DNA of 64,000 nucleotides from Lysinibacillus xylanilyticus (GCF_001183605.1 NZ_LFXJ01000002.1:126501-190500), one strand, 5' to 3'; shown: positions 51,838 to 62,950, counted from the first letter of the stretch. A program made the numbers and translations. The notes: generated from the sequence alone by a model not told the origin.

Positions 51838-52341
51838 ATGAGTCGAATTGACGCAAACAAACTTGGAGAACTTGAAGAACGCGTAGTTACTATTAACCGT
51901 GTTGCTAAAGTTGTTAAAGGTGGACGTCGCTTCCGCTTCACTGCATTAGTTGTAGTTGGCGATAAAAACGGACATGTTGGTTTCGGTACTGGTAAAGCTC
52001 AAGAGGTGCCAGATGCTATCCGTAAAGCTGTTGAAGATGCGAAGAAAAACTTAATCGAAGTGCCACGCGTAGGTGGAACAACTCCACACTTAGTGCAAGG
52101 TCGCTTTGGTGCAGGAGAAATCCTAATTAAACCTGCTGCTCCTGGTACAGGGGTTATCGCTGGTGGTCCAGTACGTGCAGTACTAGAACTTGCTGGTATT
52201 ACTGATATTCTTTCAAAATCACTTGGAACTAACACACCAATCAATATGGTGCGTGCAACTGTTCAAGGTTTAACTGAATTAAAACGCGTAGAGGACGTAG
52301 CTAAATTACGTGGTAAATCAGTGGAAGAAATATTAGGATAA
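51838..52341 (+). CDS. rpsE: 30S ribosomal protein S5
   Basis: 167 residues. The N-terminal double-stranded RNA-binding-like domain has the [18 protein letters not shown] loop where spectinomycin-resistance changes occur in relatives; no obvious change is seen. Takes part in decoding fidelity. AAGGAGGG precedes the ATG. Confidence 0.97.
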   Translation: MSRIDANKLGELEERVVTINRVAKVVKGGRRFRFTALVVVGDKNGHVGFGTGKAQEVPDAIRKAVEDAKKNLIEVPRVGGTTPHLVQGRFGAGEILIKPAAPGTGVIAGGPVRAVLELAGITDILSKSLGTNTPINMVRATVQGLTELKRVEDVAKLRGKSVEEILG

Positions 52342-52354
52342 GGGGGGAAAGATA

Positions 52355-52537
52355 ATGGCTAACAAATTAGAAATCACCCTTACAAAATCTGTGATTGGTT
52401 CTAAACCAGCACAACGCAAAACTATTGAAGCATTAGGTTTACGTAAATTAAACCAAACTGTTGAGAAAGCTGATAATGCAGCAACTCGCGGTATGATCGA
52501 TGTAGTAGCGCACTTAGTTACTGTAAAAGAAAACTAA
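52355..52537 (+). CDS. rpmD: 50S ribosomal protein L30
   Basis: 60 residues with [32 protein letters not shown], the L30 signature. GGGGGGAAA precedes the ATG by a short gap after rpsE. Confidence 0.96.
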   Translation: MANKLEITLTKSVIGSKPAQRKTIEALGLRKLNQTVEKADNAATRGMIDVVAHLVTVKEN

Positions 52538-52571
52538 TTTTTAATTAACGAACAAGGAGGTGCCATCCAAT

Positions 52572-53012
52572 ATGAAACTTCATGAGTTAAAACCAGCAGA
52601 AGGTTCCCGTAAAGTACGTAACCGCGTAGGTCGCGGTATCGGTTCTGGTAACGGTAAAACTGCAGGTAGAGGTCATAAAGGTCAAAACTCTCGTTCTGGC
52701 GGCGGTGTACGCCCAGGATTCGAAGGTGGTCAAAACCCTTTATTCCGTCGTTTACCGAAACGCGGCTTTACTAACATTAACCGTAAAGAGTACGCGATCG
52801 TTAATCTTGACACATTAAATCGTTTTGAAGATGGTGCAGAGGTAACAACTGCATTATTACTTGAAACAGGTTTAGTGAGCAATGAAAAAGCTGGAATTAA
52901 AGTTCTTGGAAACGGAACTCTTAACAAAAAGCTTACAGTAAAAGCTCATAAATTCTCAGCTTCGGCTAAAGAAGCAATTGAAAATGCCGGCGGAACTACT
53001 GAGGTGATTTAA
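52572..53012 (+). CDS. rplO: 50S ribosomal protein L15
   Basis: 146 residues, the B. subtilis length, starting [14 protein letters not shown]. The glycine-rich N-terminal half ([19 protein letters not shown]) threads into 23S rRNA. The ATG at 52572 follows AAGGAGGTG. The stop overlaps the secY ATG (TAATG). Confidence 0.97.
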   Translation: MKLHELKPAEGSRKVRNRVGRGIGSGNGKTAGRGHKGQNSRSGGGVRPGFEGGQNPLFRRLPKRGFTNINRKEYAIVNLDTLNRFEDGAEVTTALLLETGLVSNEKAGIKVLGNGTLNKKLTVKAHKFSASAKEAIENAGGTTEVI

Positions 53013-54307
53013 TGTTTCAGACGATCTCTAACTTTATGCGTGTTCGAGATATACGAAATAAAATCATTTTCACTCTTTTAATGTTAATCGTTTTCCGTAT
53101 TGGTACGTTTGTACCGGTACCAAACGTTGACGCTAATGTATTAAAGGCAACTGATGAGTTCAATCTCGTTGGTTTCCTAAATACTTTTGGCGGTGGTGCT
53201 TTGAAAAACTTCTCTATCTTCGCGATGGGAATTATGCCTTACATCACTGCTTCAATCATTGTTCAGTTATTGCAAATGGATGTAGTACCGAAATTTGCTG
53301 AGTGGGCAAAGCAAGGTGAAGTCGGAAGACGAAAACTTGCTCAATTTACTCGTTACTTTACAATTATTCTTGCTTTTATCCAATCATTCGCAATGTCATT
53401 TGGTTTTAATAGAATGTATGGCGGATCATTGATTAAAGAAGAGGGAATTTTAACATATGTTACAATTTCTATTGTATTAACAGCGGGTACAGCATTCCTA
53501 GTATGGCTTGCTGACCAAATTACTGCACATGGTGTTGGGAATGGTATTTCTATTGTAATTTTCGCAGGTATTACTGCGGCATTACCGAATGCCATTAACC
53601 AAATCTATGCACAGCAAATCGAGGGTGCTGGTGATAAACTATTTATCAATCTAGTAATTCTTGGATTGCTTGTTTTAGTCATGCTTGCAGTTGTTGTTGG
53701 AGTTATTTACGTGCAACAAGCACTACGTAAAATTCCAATTCAATATGCCAAACGAGTTACTGGACGCAACCAACAAACAGGTGGTCAACAAACGCATTTA
53801 CCGTTAAAAGTAAATGCTGCAGGGGTTATTCCGGTAATCTTTGCATCAGCGTTTCTGACGACACCACGTGTGTTAGCTCCATTCTTTGGTGATGGTCCTG
53901 TATCAAAATTCATTGAACACACGTTTAATTATACTAATCCTGTTGGGATGATTATTTACATTGTATTGATCATCGCGTTCACATATTTCTATGCATTCGT
54001 ACAAGTGAATCCAGAAAATGTGGCAGATAACTTGAAAAAGCAAGGTGCTTACATTCCGGGTATTCGTCCGGGTGAAAGTACTCAAACGTATTTAACAAGC
54101 GTGTTATATCGTCTGACATTTGTCGGTGCGATTTTCTTAACTGTTATTGCAGTAATGCCGATGATTATCATAAACTTTATGAATCTACCTGCCACAGTGC
54201 AGATCGGTGGTACTAGTATTATTATCGTAGTCGGTGTAGCGCTGGAAACGATGAAACAGCTAGAATCTCAACTTGTTAAACGTCACTACAAAGGCTTTAT
54301 GAAATAA
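53012..54307 (+). CDS. secY: SecY, protein-conducting channel subunit
   Basis: 431 residues with ten membrane segments. The second carries the plug and lateral-gate region [18 protein letters not shown], and the cytosolic loop between segments 8 and 9 reads [13 protein letters not shown]. Forms the translocon with SecE (encoded at 19396) and SecG, driven by SecA or the ribosome. Translationally coupled to rplO through the TAATG overlap. Confidence 0.97.
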   Translation: MFQTISNFMRVRDIRNKIIFTLLMLIVFRIGTFVPVPNVDANVLKATDEFNLVGFLNTFGGGALKNFSIFAMGIMPYITASIIVQLLQMDVVPKFAEWAKQGEVGRRKLAQFTRYFTIILAFIQSFAMSFGFNRMYGGSLIKEEGILTYVTISIVLTAGTAFLVWLADQITAHGVGNGISIVIFAGITAALPNAINQIYAQQIEGAGDKLFINLVILGLLVLVMLAVVVGVIYVQQALRKIPIQYAKRVTGRNQQTGGQQTHLPLKVNAAGVIPVIFASAFLTTPRVLAPFFGDGPVSKFIEHTFNYTNPVGMIIYIVLIIAFTYFYAFVQVNPENVADNLKKQGAYIPGIRPGESTQTYLTSVLYRLTFVGAIFLTVIAVMPMIIINFMNLPATVQIGGTSIIIVVGVALETMKQLESQLVKRHYKGFMK

Positions 54308-54320
54308 TGTTGGTTTTTAG

Positions 54321-55031
<711 letters not shown>

Positions 55032-55050
55032 TACCCGGCTCCGGGCGCAG

Positions 55051-55362
55051 AATACTGCTTCCGCGGGAGGCATGCGGGAGCAACACCGAAACATAATTTT
55101 TTGAGAGTTGCAAAAGCATATTGTGCCCGGTATATATTTCTTTTAAAAAGTGCAACATTACTTTTGAAAGAGTATAATGGGTTTCGTGGAAGCATCTGTG
55201 TAACGGGTATGAATATCTCATCAAAGACATTCCGGTATTCGTGTAAACATGGGAGGTTCAGTCCCTTTATGGTTCTGTATGTTCCGTGGATTGTGTGAAG
55301 CGAAACCAGACGAGCGTCTTTCAAACATCTCTCATACAATCCAAACATATGTTGAAACGAGG
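55051..55362 (+). pseudogene. map: Decayed methionine aminopeptidase gene (map remnant)
   Basis: Fragments of type I methionine aminopeptidase appear in order but in different frames. 55072-55134 gives MRE then, after an in-frame stop at 55102, ELQKHIVPGI. 55152-55202 gives ATLLLKEYNGFRGSICV. 55202-55237 gives NGYEYLIKDIP one frame over. 55279-55359 gives KPDERLSNISHTIQTYVE. The intact protein is about 250 residues. Here only about 310 bases remain, and the catalytic C-terminal half is deleted. The position between adk and infA is the usual map locus. The stretch to 55442 shows no gene. Confidence 0.85.
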
Positions 55363-55442
55363 TTGCTTCTATAGTTGCAGCAGATATCCGTTTGATGTAA
55401 CGATGAGAACTTTAATTTGCATATAGAGAGGAGACAGAGTAG

Positions 55443-55661
55443 ATGGCGAAAGATGATGTAATTGAAGTCGAAGGGACAGTTGTTGAGACTTTGCCAAACG
55501 CGATGTTTAAGGTAGAATTAGAAAATGGACATGTGATTCTAGCACACGTTTCTGGTAAGATTCGTATGCACTTTATCCGTATTCTACCTGGAGATAAGGT
55601 TACTATCGAGTTATCTCCTTATGATTTAACTCGCGGTCGTATCACATACCGTTTTAAATAA
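55443..55661 (+). CDS. infA: Translation initiation factor IF-1
   Basis: 72 residues, single S1-like OB domain: [22 protein letters not shown]...RGRITYRFK. Binds the 30S A site during initiation. GAGAGGAGA precedes the ATG. It follows the map remnant directly; the small KOW-domain gene often found here in Bacilli is also absent. Confidence 0.97.
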   Translation: MAKDDVIEVEGTVVETLPNAMFKVELENGHVILAHVSGKIRMHFIRILPGDKVTIELSPYDLTRGRITYRFK

Positions 55662-55693
55662 TCTTTTGCGCTCCGGACTACTAAGGAGGTTAG

Positions 55694-55813
<120 letters not shown>

Positions 55814-55837
55814 TTCTAAAGGAGGTGCACAACGTAC

Positions 55838-56203
55838 ATGGCACGTATTGCTGGTGTTGACATTCCTCGCGACAAACGCGTGGTAATTTCATTAACTTAC
55901 ATTTACGGTATTGGTAAAACTACAGCTCAGAAAGTATTAGCTGACGCAGGTATTTCAGAAGATACACGCGTACGCGACTTAACTGAAGATGAGTTAAACA
56001 AAATCCGTGAACAATTAGACTCATACAAACTTGAAGGTGACTTACGTCGCGAAACTTCACTAAATATTAAACGTCTGATGGAAATCGGTTCATTCCGTGG
56101 TATCCGTCACCGTCGTGGTTTACCTGTTCGTGGTCAAAATACGAAGAACAATGCGCGTACGCGTAAAGGTCCTCGTAAAACAGTAGCGAACAAGAAAAAA
56201 TAA
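55838..56203 (+). CDS. rpsM: 30S ribosomal protein S13
   Basis: 121 residues starting [15 protein letters not shown], with [30 protein letters not shown] at the basic C-terminus that contacts P-site tRNA. AAAGGAGGTG precedes the ATG. Confidence 0.97.
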   Translation: MARIAGVDIPRDKRVVISLTYIYGIGKTTAQKVLADAGISEDTRVRDLTEDELNKIREQLDSYKLEGDLRRETSLNIKRLMEIGSFRGIRHRRGLPVRGQNTKNNARTRKGPRKTVANKKK

Positions 56204-56210
56204 TCAGTAA

Positions 56211-56618
<408 letters not shown>

Positions 56619-56757
56619 TGGGTGCGTCTCATATTGTATGAGAACATCATTTTTTGTACAGACTGTCTTGTGCAGATAATAAACGATACGTCAATGACGA
56701 TCGAATCTATGATGGAAAGAACCTATACAATCGATGTTTTGAAGGAGGGTAAATAAA

Positions 56758-57702
56758 ATGATCGAAATTGAAAAACCAAAGATTGAAACGGTGGAGATCA
56801 GCGAAGATTCCAAATATGGAAAGTTTGTTGTAGAACCGCTTGAACGCGGATATGGAAACACTTTGGGTAATTCTTTACGTCGTATCCTTCTGTCTTCATT
56901 ACCAGGAGCTGCTGTCACTTCTATTCAAATTGACGGTGTTCTTCACGAATTCTCAACTGTAGAAGGCGTTGTAGAAGATGTAGCTTCAATTATTTTGAAT
57001 GTGAAAAAACTAGCTCTTAAAATCTACTCTGACGAAGAAAAAGTTATTGAGATTGATGTAAAAGGCGATGGTACAGTTACAGCTGCTGACATTACACATG
57101 ACAGTGATGTAGAAATTTTAAACCCGGATCTATATATTGCAACAATCGCTAAAAACGGTCATTTACGTATGCGTATGTACGCACAACGCGGCCGTGGTTA
57201 CACTCCTGCTGATCAAAACAAACGTGAGGATCTTCCTATCGGCGTGATCCCGATCGACTCTATTTACACTCCAGTATCACGCGTCAATTTCCAAGTGGAA
57301 AATACTCGTGTAGGTCAGTCTTCTGACTACGATAAACTTTCTCTTGATGTGTGGACAGATGGTAGCATCGGTCCGAAAGAGGCGATTTCGCTCGGAGCAA
57401 AAATTTTAACCGAGCATCTAAACATCTTCGTAGGCATGACAGACGAGGCACAAACAGCTGAAATCATGGTCGAAAAAGAAGAAGATCAAAAAGAAAAAGT
57501 TTTAGAGATGACTATCGAAGAACTTGATCTTTCTGTTCGTTCTTACAACTGCTTAAAACGCGCTGGTATTAACACAGTACTAGAACTTGCAAATAAGTCA
57601 GAAGACGATATGATGAAAGTTCGTAACCTTGGACGTAAGTCACTTGAAGAAGTAAAAGCGAAGTTAGAAGAGCTTGGTTTAGGGTTACGCAAAGAAGACT
57701 AA
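56758..57702 (+). CDS. rpoA: RNA polymerase alpha subunit
   Basis: 314 residues. The N-terminal assembly domain has [21 protein letters not shown]. An acidic linker (about 235-250) leads to the C-terminal domain with [34 protein letters not shown], which binds UP elements and activators. AAGGAGGG precedes the ATG. A small TCTCATA/TATGAGA hairpin (56627-56643) lies in the gap after rpsK. Confidence 0.98.
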   Translation: MIEIEKPKIETVEISEDSKYGKFVVEPLERGYGNTLGNSLRRILLSSLPGAAVTSIQIDGVLHEFSTVEGVVEDVASIILNVKKLALKIYSDEEKVIEIDVKGDGTVTAADITHDSDVEILNPDLYIATIAKNGHLRMRMYAQRGRGYTPADQNKREDLPIGVIPIDSIYTPVSRVNFQVENTRVGQSSDYDKLSLDVWTDGSIGPKEAISLGAKILTEHLNIFVGMTDEAQTAEIMVEKEEDQKEKVLEMTIEELDLSVRSYNCLKRAGINTVLELANKSEDDMMKVRNLGRKSLEEVKAKLEELGLGLRKED

Positions 57703-57758
57703 GCGATTTAAACAAAACTTACAAGATCAGATATTTTTTATAAAGGAGGGAAACATCC

Positions 57759-58139
57759 ATGGGTTACAGAAAACTTGGTCGTACAAGTTCTCAACGTAAA
57801 GCGATGTTACGTGACTTAGCTACTGATTTAATCATCAACGAGCGTATCGAAACTACTGAGGCTCGCGCTAAAGAAGTACGTAAAGCTGTTGAAAAAATGA
57901 TTACTTTAGGTAAACGCGGTGATTTACATGCACGCCGTCAAGCTGCTGCATTCATCCGTCGTGAACTAGTAACAACTACTGATGCAGAAGGTAACGAAAC
58001 AACTTCATTTGCACTTCAAAAGTTATTTGATGATGTTGCACCACGTTATGCAGAGCGTCAAGGTGGTTACACTCGTATTCTTAAAGTAGGTCCTCGTCGT
58101 GGTGACGGTGCACCTGTTGTAGTGATTGAATTAGTTTAA
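57759..58139 (+). CDS. rplQ: 50S ribosomal protein L17
   Basis: 126 residues, slightly longer than the 120 of B. subtilis, with a small insertion ([12 protein letters not shown]). [20 protein letters not shown] is the family start. Near the tunnel exit. AAAGGAGGG precedes the ATG. Last gene of the alpha cluster, followed by a terminator. Confidence 0.96.
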   Translation: MGYRKLGRTSSQRKAMLRDLATDLIINERIETTEARAKEVRKAVEKMITLGKRGDLHARRQAAAFIRRELVTTTDAEGNETTSFALQKLFDDVAPRYAERQGGYTRILKVGPRRGDGAPVVVIELV

Positions 58140-58160
58140 TCATAAGAGAACAAGTGGTGG

Positions 58161-58190
58161 AAGAGGGTGGAATCACCACCCTCTTTATTT
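58161..58190 (+). terminator. Intrinsic terminator after rplQ
   Basis: AAGAGGGTGG (58161-58170) pairs with CCACCCTCTT (58176-58185), loop AATCA, followed by TATTTA. Confidence 0.82.
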
Positions 58191-58213
58191 ATAAACGATT
58201 TATACGACAAATA

Positions 58214-58366
58214 ATTAAGCTGAGCGTTATGATGAGCGGACACTGTTGTGTGGCGTCTCGTTTAGCTCTCCGCACCTCATTCAAACGGAACAAGGGCTTG
58301 AGCACCCGTGTTTCTTGAAAATGTAACGACTAGCGCATTTCTATCGAATGAGGTGCGCGCTTTTTT
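58214..58366 (+). ncRNA. Candidate branched structured RNA ending in a terminator stem
   Basis: A perfect 12-bp stem, CGCACCTCATTC (58271-58282) with GAATGAGGTGCG (58346-58357), is followed by CGC and six T. It encloses two small hairpins, AACA-GGG/CCC-TGTT (about 58288-58313) and AAATG/CATTT (about 58319-58340). A separate 5' stem-loop with GACAC/GTGT lies at 58238-58258. I do not recognise it as a known riboswitch class. It could be a leader of ecfA1-ecfA2-ecfT, an L17-downstream element or an independent small RNA. Confidence 0.5.
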
Positions 58367-58386
58367 ATTTTTTAGGGAAGTATGAT

Positions 58387-58413
58387 AGCGCCAACTTAGT
58401 GGTGCTTTTTTTT
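58387..58413 (+). terminator. Intrinsic terminator
   Basis: AGCGCCA (58387-58393) pairs with TGGTGCT (58400-58406) with one wobble, followed by eight T in all. Confidence 0.8.
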
Positions 58414-58524
58414 ATAGTTTCGTTTTTAGAATGGCAGTCACCTGAATGTTTGGGGTGCTGTACTCCAATATTTGATATATTTTATAAATTACATTTAGTT
58501 CTATTTGTTCTAAATAAAATAAAC

Positions 58525-58551
58525 GAGAAGTGATTTTAGCACTTTTCTTTT
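58525..58551 (+). terminator. Terminator-like hairpin before ecfA1
   Basis: GAGAAGTG (58525-58532) pairs with CACTTTTC (58540-58547) with a wobble, followed by TTTT. Nothing else recognisable lies between 58414 and 58637; no strong promoter for ecfA1 is seen. Confidence 0.55.
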
Positions 58552-58637
58552 ATCGACATAATGATTGTAGTAGAATTCATACATAAAAAAGTGTAAGTTA
58601 GTTAGTAGAGCTGAGCATGTAGAGAGGGGTTTCTGAA

Positions 58638-59483
58638 ATGCCAGAAATTTTATCATTAAATAATGTGACATTTTCATATACACCAGAAGAGAAAGAAAGT
58701 CGTAATGCTGTTGAAAATGTAAGCTTTGCGGTTCAAGAAGGGGAATGGATTGCCATTGTTGGCCATAATGGTTCTGGTAAATCCACCATTGCAAAGCTTA
58801 TGAATGGTTTGCTATACCCACAGCAGGGCGATGTACGTATATTACGTGAACCATTAAGTGAAGATAACCTATGGGAAAGCCGTTCACAGATAGGTATGGT
58901 TTTCCAAAATCCAGATAATCAATTCGTTGGAGCGACAGTGCAGGATGATGTTGCTTTTGCTCTTGAAAATAATGGTGTACCGTTCGAAGAGATGGTAGAA
59001 CGTGTACATGCAGCACTCGAACAAGTTAAAATGAACAACTTTTTAGATCATGAGCCACACCATTTATCAGGTGGTCAAAAGCAGCGTGTTGCCATTGCAG
59101 GTGCACTTGCGATGAAACCCAAGCTTCTTATACTAGATGAAGCTACTTCTATGCTAGATCCTCAGGGGCGTGCTGAGGTATTACAAACAGTTCAAACTTT
59201 ACGTGCTGAAACAGGGTTAACTGTAATATCAATTACGCATGATTTAGAGGAAGCCATGCTTGCAGATTGTGTTCTCTTTATGAATGATGGAAAGAAATTT
59301 GCTGAGGGTACACCTGCTGAAATTTTTGCATTTGGGGACAAGCTAGTTGAGTTTGGACTAGACTTACCATTTGCCATGAAGTTATCAAAGCTGTTGCAAA
59401 AGGAAGGTGTTCCGTTAATGGGACAACATATGACAGAAGAAGAGTTGGTGAATGATTTATGGACATCAAACTTCAACAAGTAA
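58638..59483 (+). CDS. ecfA1: ECF transporter ATPase EcfA1
   Basis: 281 residues. Walker A GHNGSGKST, Q-loop GMVFQNPDNQF, signature LSGGQKQR, Walker B LLILDEATSMLDP. One of two ATPases of the shared energy-coupling module (EcfA1-A2-T) that works with separate substrate-binding S components for vitamins and metals. GAGAGGGG precedes the ATG. Overlaps ecfA2 by 25 bases. Confidence 0.95.
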   Translation: MPEILSLNNVTFSYTPEEKESRNAVENVSFAVQEGEWIAIVGHNGSGKSTIAKLMNGLLYPQQGDVRILREPLSEDNLWESRSQIGMVFQNPDNQFVGATVQDDVAFALENNGVPFEEMVERVHAALEQVKMNNFLDHEPHHLSGGQKQRVAIAGALAMKPKLLILDEATSMLDPQGRAEVLQTVQTLRAETGLTVISITHDLEEAMLADCVLFMNDGKKFAEGTPAEIFAFGDKLVEFGLDLPFAMKLSKLLQKEGVPLMGQHMTEEELVNDLWTSNFNK

Positions 59484-60331
59484 GCTATGCCTATTCACAG
59501 GGTACACCTTTTGAGAAACGTGCATTATTCGATGTAGATTTTGAAATTCCTTCACATACGTATCAAGCAATTATCGGACATACGGGTTCCGGTAAATCGA
59601 CAATTCTTCAGCATTTTAATGCACTTCTAAGACCAACCTCTGGGGAAGTACATATTGGAGATCGCATTGTTGTAGCTGGAAAAAAGGCGAAGGATTTAAA
59701 GGCTGTACGACAAAAGGTTGGTATTGTGTTTCAATTCCCCGAGCATCAGCTATTTGAAGAAACTGTATTAAAGGATATTATGTTTGGGCCTATGAACTTT
59801 GGTGTTTCTGAGCAAGAGGCAGAAGCACGAGCAAAAGAACTTATAGGCTTAGTAGGCTTACCAGAGAACGTACTTGAGAAATCACCTTTTGATTTATCGG
59901 GTGGACAAATGCGCAGGGTAGCAATTGCTGGCGTTTTAGCGATGGAACCTGAAGTTATTGTTTTAGATGAACCAACTGCAGGGCTTGATCCACGCGGTCA
60001 GAAAGAGATTATGGATATGTTTTATAAGCTGCACAAGGAACGTGGCCTAACGACGATTCTTGTAACGCACAGTATGGAGGACGCAGCTCGTTATGCAGAC
60101 AATATTGTCATTATGCATGAAGGGAAAAATGTACTAAGTGGCACACCACAAGAAATTTTCAAAGATGTAGAGACATTAAAAAATTTCCGCTTAGAACCAC
60201 CTCGTATCGTCCGCTTTCAACAAAAAATCGAAACAATGATAAACAAATCCTTCTCAAAAATATGCTTAACGGAAGAAGAGCTAGCAACTGAAATTGCTCG
60301 GGTACTAAGAGAGGAGCGTGGACAGTCATGA
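59459..60331 (+). CDS. ecfA2: ECF transporter ATPase EcfA2
   Basis: 290 residues. Walker A GHTGSGKST, GIVFQFPEHQLFEETV, signature LSGGQMRR, Walker B VIVLDEPTAGLDP. Forms a heterodimer with EcfA1. The ATG at 59459 lies inside ecfA1, and its stop overlaps the ecfT start (ATGA), so the three genes are translationally coupled. Confidence 0.95.
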   Translation: MDIKLQQVSYAYSQGTPFEKRALFDVDFEIPSHTYQAIIGHTGSGKSTILQHFNALLRPTSGEVHIGDRIVVAGKKAKDLKAVRQKVGIVFQFPEHQLFEETVLKDIMFGPMNFGVSEQEAEARAKELIGLVGLPENVLEKSPFDLSGGQMRRVAIAGVLAMEPEVIVLDEPTAGLDPRGQKEIMDMFYKLHKERGLTTILVTHSMEDAARYADNIVIMHEGKNVLSGTPQEIFKDVETLKNFRLEPPRIVRFQQKIETMINKSFSKICLTEEELATEIARVLREERGQS

Positions 60332-61125
60332 TGGAGAAAATGATATTTGGTCGCTTCCTTCCTGGAAATTCTCCAGTCCATAAGCTCGATCCACGATCAA
60401 AGCTTATATTTGTGTTTGCATTCATTATTATTGTTTTTTTAGCAAACAACACAGTGACATATGCTTTGCTATTAGCTTTTACTTTACTCGTTGTTCTAAT
60501 ATCAAATATTCGTCTGTATTTTTTAATTAATGGTCTAAAGCCGGTGATTTTTTTAATGGCATTTACCTTCTTAATTCATATATTTATGACGAAAGAAGGT
60601 GCCATAGTATTTGAGTGGAAGTTTATTACCATTTATGAAGAAGGTATCCGACAAGGGATATTTATTTCGATACGGTTTTTAGTTCTAGTGTTTATGACAT
60701 CTATCTTAACGCTTACAACATCACCGATTTCAATTACGGATGGCATTGAAGTACTGCTAAATCCATTAAAAGCGGTGAAAGTGCCAGTACATGAGTTAGC
60801 TTTGATGATGTCTATTTCATTACGCTTTATTCCAACGTTAATGGATGAAACAGATAAAATTATGAAAGCACAAATGGCACGTGGTTCGGATTTATCTTCT
60901 GGACCAATAAAGGATCGTATTAAAGCGGTTGTGCCATTACTGGTGCCTCTCTTTGTAAGTGCTTTTAAACGAGCCGAGGATTTAGCAACAGCTATGGAAG
61001 TAAGAGGCTACCGTGGAGGCGAAGGGCGTACGAGATATCGCAAGTTAAAATGGGATATGAGTGATACATTTTCACTTGTGTTATTAGTAGCAATGGCCAT
61101 TTTACTATTCTTCTATAGAAGTTAA
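60328..61125 (+). CDS. ecfT: ECF transporter transmembrane scaffold EcfT
   Basis: 265 residues with several membrane segments in the N-terminal part (about 28-75, 110-130) and one at the C-terminus. The two coupling motifs are AQMARGSDL and AMEVRGYRGG; their Ala-Arg-Gly-type helices dock into the two ATPases. Start is one of two adjacent ATGs at 60328/60331. Completes the ECF module. Confidence 0.94.
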   Translation: MMEKMIFGRFLPGNSPVHKLDPRSKLIFVFAFIIIVFLANNTVTYALLLAFTLLVVLISNIRLYFLINGLKPVIFLMAFTFLIHIFMTKEGAIVFEWKFITIYEEGIRQGIFISIRFLVLVFMTSILTLTTSPISITDGIEVLLNPLKAVKVPVHELALMMSISLRFIPTLMDETDKIMKAQMARGSDLSSGPIKDRIKAVVPLLVPLFVSAFKRAEDLATAMEVRGYRGGEGRTRYRKLKWDMSDTFSLVLLVAMAILLFFYRS

Positions 61126-61139
61126 AAGGAGTAAGCTTT

Positions 61140-61880
61140 ATGCGACGATTAAAAGCAATTATAAGTTATGATGGGACGCAATTTTCTGGGTATCAAGTAC
61201 AACCTGGAGAGCGCACAGTACAGGCTGAGATTGAGCGTGTTCTAGCCATTATGCATAAAGGGGAAAAGATAAAGGTAACAGCTAGTGGACGTACAGATGC
61301 AAGGGTACATGCAACTGGCCAAACATTGCATTTTGATTCACCACTCGCGATTCCAGTAGATAAATACATGAAGGCATTAAATGTTCAACTGCCAAGAGAT
61401 ATACGGGTAATGTCGATTGAAGAAGTAGCTGTTAATTTTCATGCGCGCTACAGTGTATCAGGAAAGCGGTACCGATATATATGGTCGTGTGAGTCTGTAC
61501 AGAGTCCATTCCGCAGACAATACACTGTTGAGACAAATGGTGTTAAACCAAATGTTGAGGCAATGCAGGAGGCAGCAAAGGCTATTATCGGTACACATGA
61601 CTTTTCTTGCTTTTGTGCAGCCAATACAAGTGTCAAAGATAAGGTGCGCACAGTAACTACACTGCAATTTGAATGGTGTGGTGAAGAGCTTCATATGGTG
61701 ATTGAAGGAAATGGCTTCTTATATAATATGGTACGTATTATTGCAGGCACTTTGTGGGAAGTTGGTATAGGACGTCGCGACATTGAGAACGTGGAGTTAG
61801 TCGTTAAATCTATGAATCGTGATAAGGCGGGCAAAACTGCACCCCCACAAGGTCTGTATCTTGAGAAAGTCTTCTATTAA
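61140..61880 (+). CDS. truA: tRNA pseudouridine38-40 synthase
   Basis: 246 residues. The catalytic Asp53 is in SGRTDARVHATGQ. FHARYSVSGKRYRY and NGFLYNMVRIIAGTL are further family blocks. Converts U38-U40 of the anticodon arm to pseudouridine. AAAAGGAG precedes the ATG. In B. subtilis rplM follows directly; here a 630-base gap with a long repeat intervenes. Confidence 0.95.
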   Translation: MRRLKAIISYDGTQFSGYQVQPGERTVQAEIERVLAIMHKGEKIKVTASGRTDARVHATGQTLHFDSPLAIPVDKYMKALNVQLPRDIRVMSIEEVAVNFHARYSVSGKRYRYIWSCESVQSPFRRQYTVETNGVKPNVEAMQEAAKAIIGTHDFSCFCAANTSVKDKVRTVTTLQFEWCGEELHMVIEGNGFLYNMVRIIAGTLWEVGIGRRDIENVELVVKSMNRDKAGKTAPPQGLYLEKVFY

Positions 61881-61930
61881 AGAATCACCACCAAAAGTTA
61901 AGATGCCATTTTAGAACGGATGCCATGCAT

Positions 61931-62232
61931 ATAAGTTGATTGGAGTGGAGGCTGGGCGACTCCTTGGGGATCAGCGAATAGAGGAACGAAGGCTAAAACC
62001 ATCAGGTCCTGTGATAACGCCTTCGTGACCAACGTCGTGCTGTCGCTTCGTTGCACTACGCTTTCGCACAGAATGAACCCTTTTTGCTGTCGCTACGTTA
62101 GCACTTCGCTTTCGCGCAAAAAACACCTGTTGCCCCAAGCGGCTCATCGGACGCCCCCAGGAAGCTCTGTGCGAAAGCAAAGCGACAGCTATAAAGCGCC
62201 CAGCCGGAACGGAAATCAACCCCACGTTATGG
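61931..62232. repeat. Long form (C) of the GTTGATT/AATCAAC repeat, with H1 module
   Basis: The ends GTTGATT (61935-61941) and AATCAAC (62214-62220) and the flanks match short form E at 37304. The interior holds an H1 hairpin, ACGAAGGC/GCCTTCGT (61986-61993, 62019-62026), with the same linkers TAAAACC and AAC and loop TCC as copies A and B. Two inverted GCGAAAGC-type cores follow (about 62060-62120). The end block 62150-62232 is nearly that of E. Long open frames on both strands here (61971-62255, 62025-62246) are products of the repeat, not genes. Confidence 0.88.
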
Positions 62233-62382
62233 TGACGAATCATTAAGAAGAACAAATAGCAAATGTTATAGAATTCTTGAAGCGAAATATCATTGTATTT
62301 TTATAAAATAAAGGCTCACAACTGCCCTAATTTTAACAATCAATGAATCTGAACAACTTCTCCAGGTGTTTATTGAAATTGC

Positions 62383-62411
62383 TTGACTTTAAAAGTCATT
62401 CATTATATGAT
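62383..62411 (+). promoter_or_regulatory. Promoter of rplM-rpsI
   Basis: TTGACT (62383-62388), spacer 17, TATGAT (62406-62411). Confidence 0.7.
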
Positions 62412-62480
62412 AACAGATGGTATTTTCATTACCACCACAAATAAGCCCCGAAAACTTATAGTGTAGTTTAATGAAAAATA
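62412..62480 (+). ncRNA. Probable ribosomal protein L13 leader
   Basis: Between the promoter and rplM. GGTA (62419-62422) and TACC (62430-62433) close a small hairpin, followed by AAGCCCCGAAAACTTATAG. Position and size fit the L13 leader of Bacillota; the sequence match is from memory only. Confidence 0.45.
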
Positions 62481-62512
62481 ACGGTAATCGAATCGATTAG
62501 GAGGATATATAC

Positions 62513-62950
62513 ATGCGTACAACATTCATGGCTAAAGGTCACGAAGTAGACCGTAAATGGCTAGTAGTTGATGCAGAAGGCCAAACTCTTGGACGTTTAG
62601 CTTCTGAAGTAGCTGCTATCTTACGTGGTAAACATAAACCAACATTCACACCAAACGTTGACACAGGTGATCACGTAATCATCATCAACGCTGACAAAAT
62701 CCATTTAACTGGTAACAAATTAGAGGGTAAACTTTACCGTCACCATACTCAATTTGCGGGTGGTTTAAAAACTCGTACTGCTGGTGAAATGTTAGATAAG
62801 TACCCAACAAGAATGATCGAATTAGCAATTAAAGGGATGCTTCCTAAAAACTCTTTAGGTCGCAAAATGTTCACTAAACTTAACGTTTACACTGGAACAG
62901 AGCATCCACATGCTGCACAAAAACCAGAAGCTTACGAGCTTCGCGGATAA
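62513..62950 (+). CDS. rplM: 50S ribosomal protein L13
   Basis: 145 residues starting [23 protein letters not shown]; conserved [15 protein letters not shown] and C-terminal [18 protein letters not shown]. Early 50S assembly protein. AGGAGG precedes the ATG. Confidence 0.97.
   Translation: MRTTFMAKGHEVDRKWLVVDAEGQTLGRLASEVAAILRGKHKPTFTPNVDTGDHVIIINADKIHLTGNKLEGKLYRHHTQFAGGLKTRTAGEMLDKYPTRMIELAIKGMLPKNSLGRKMFTKLNVYTGTEHPHAAQKPEAYELRG

Noticed and set aside
55101..55298. 65-codon frame between adk and infA as a new small gene
   Set aside because: Its KEYNGFRGSICV stretch belongs to methionine aminopeptidase; the frame is a piece of the decayed map gene.
61971..62255. Open frames of 94 and 73 codons on opposite strands in the truA-rplM gap
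   Set aside because: They lie wholly inside repeat C. Their Lys/Arg/Ala-rich products are translations of the GCGAAAGC cores, and no ribosome site precedes them.
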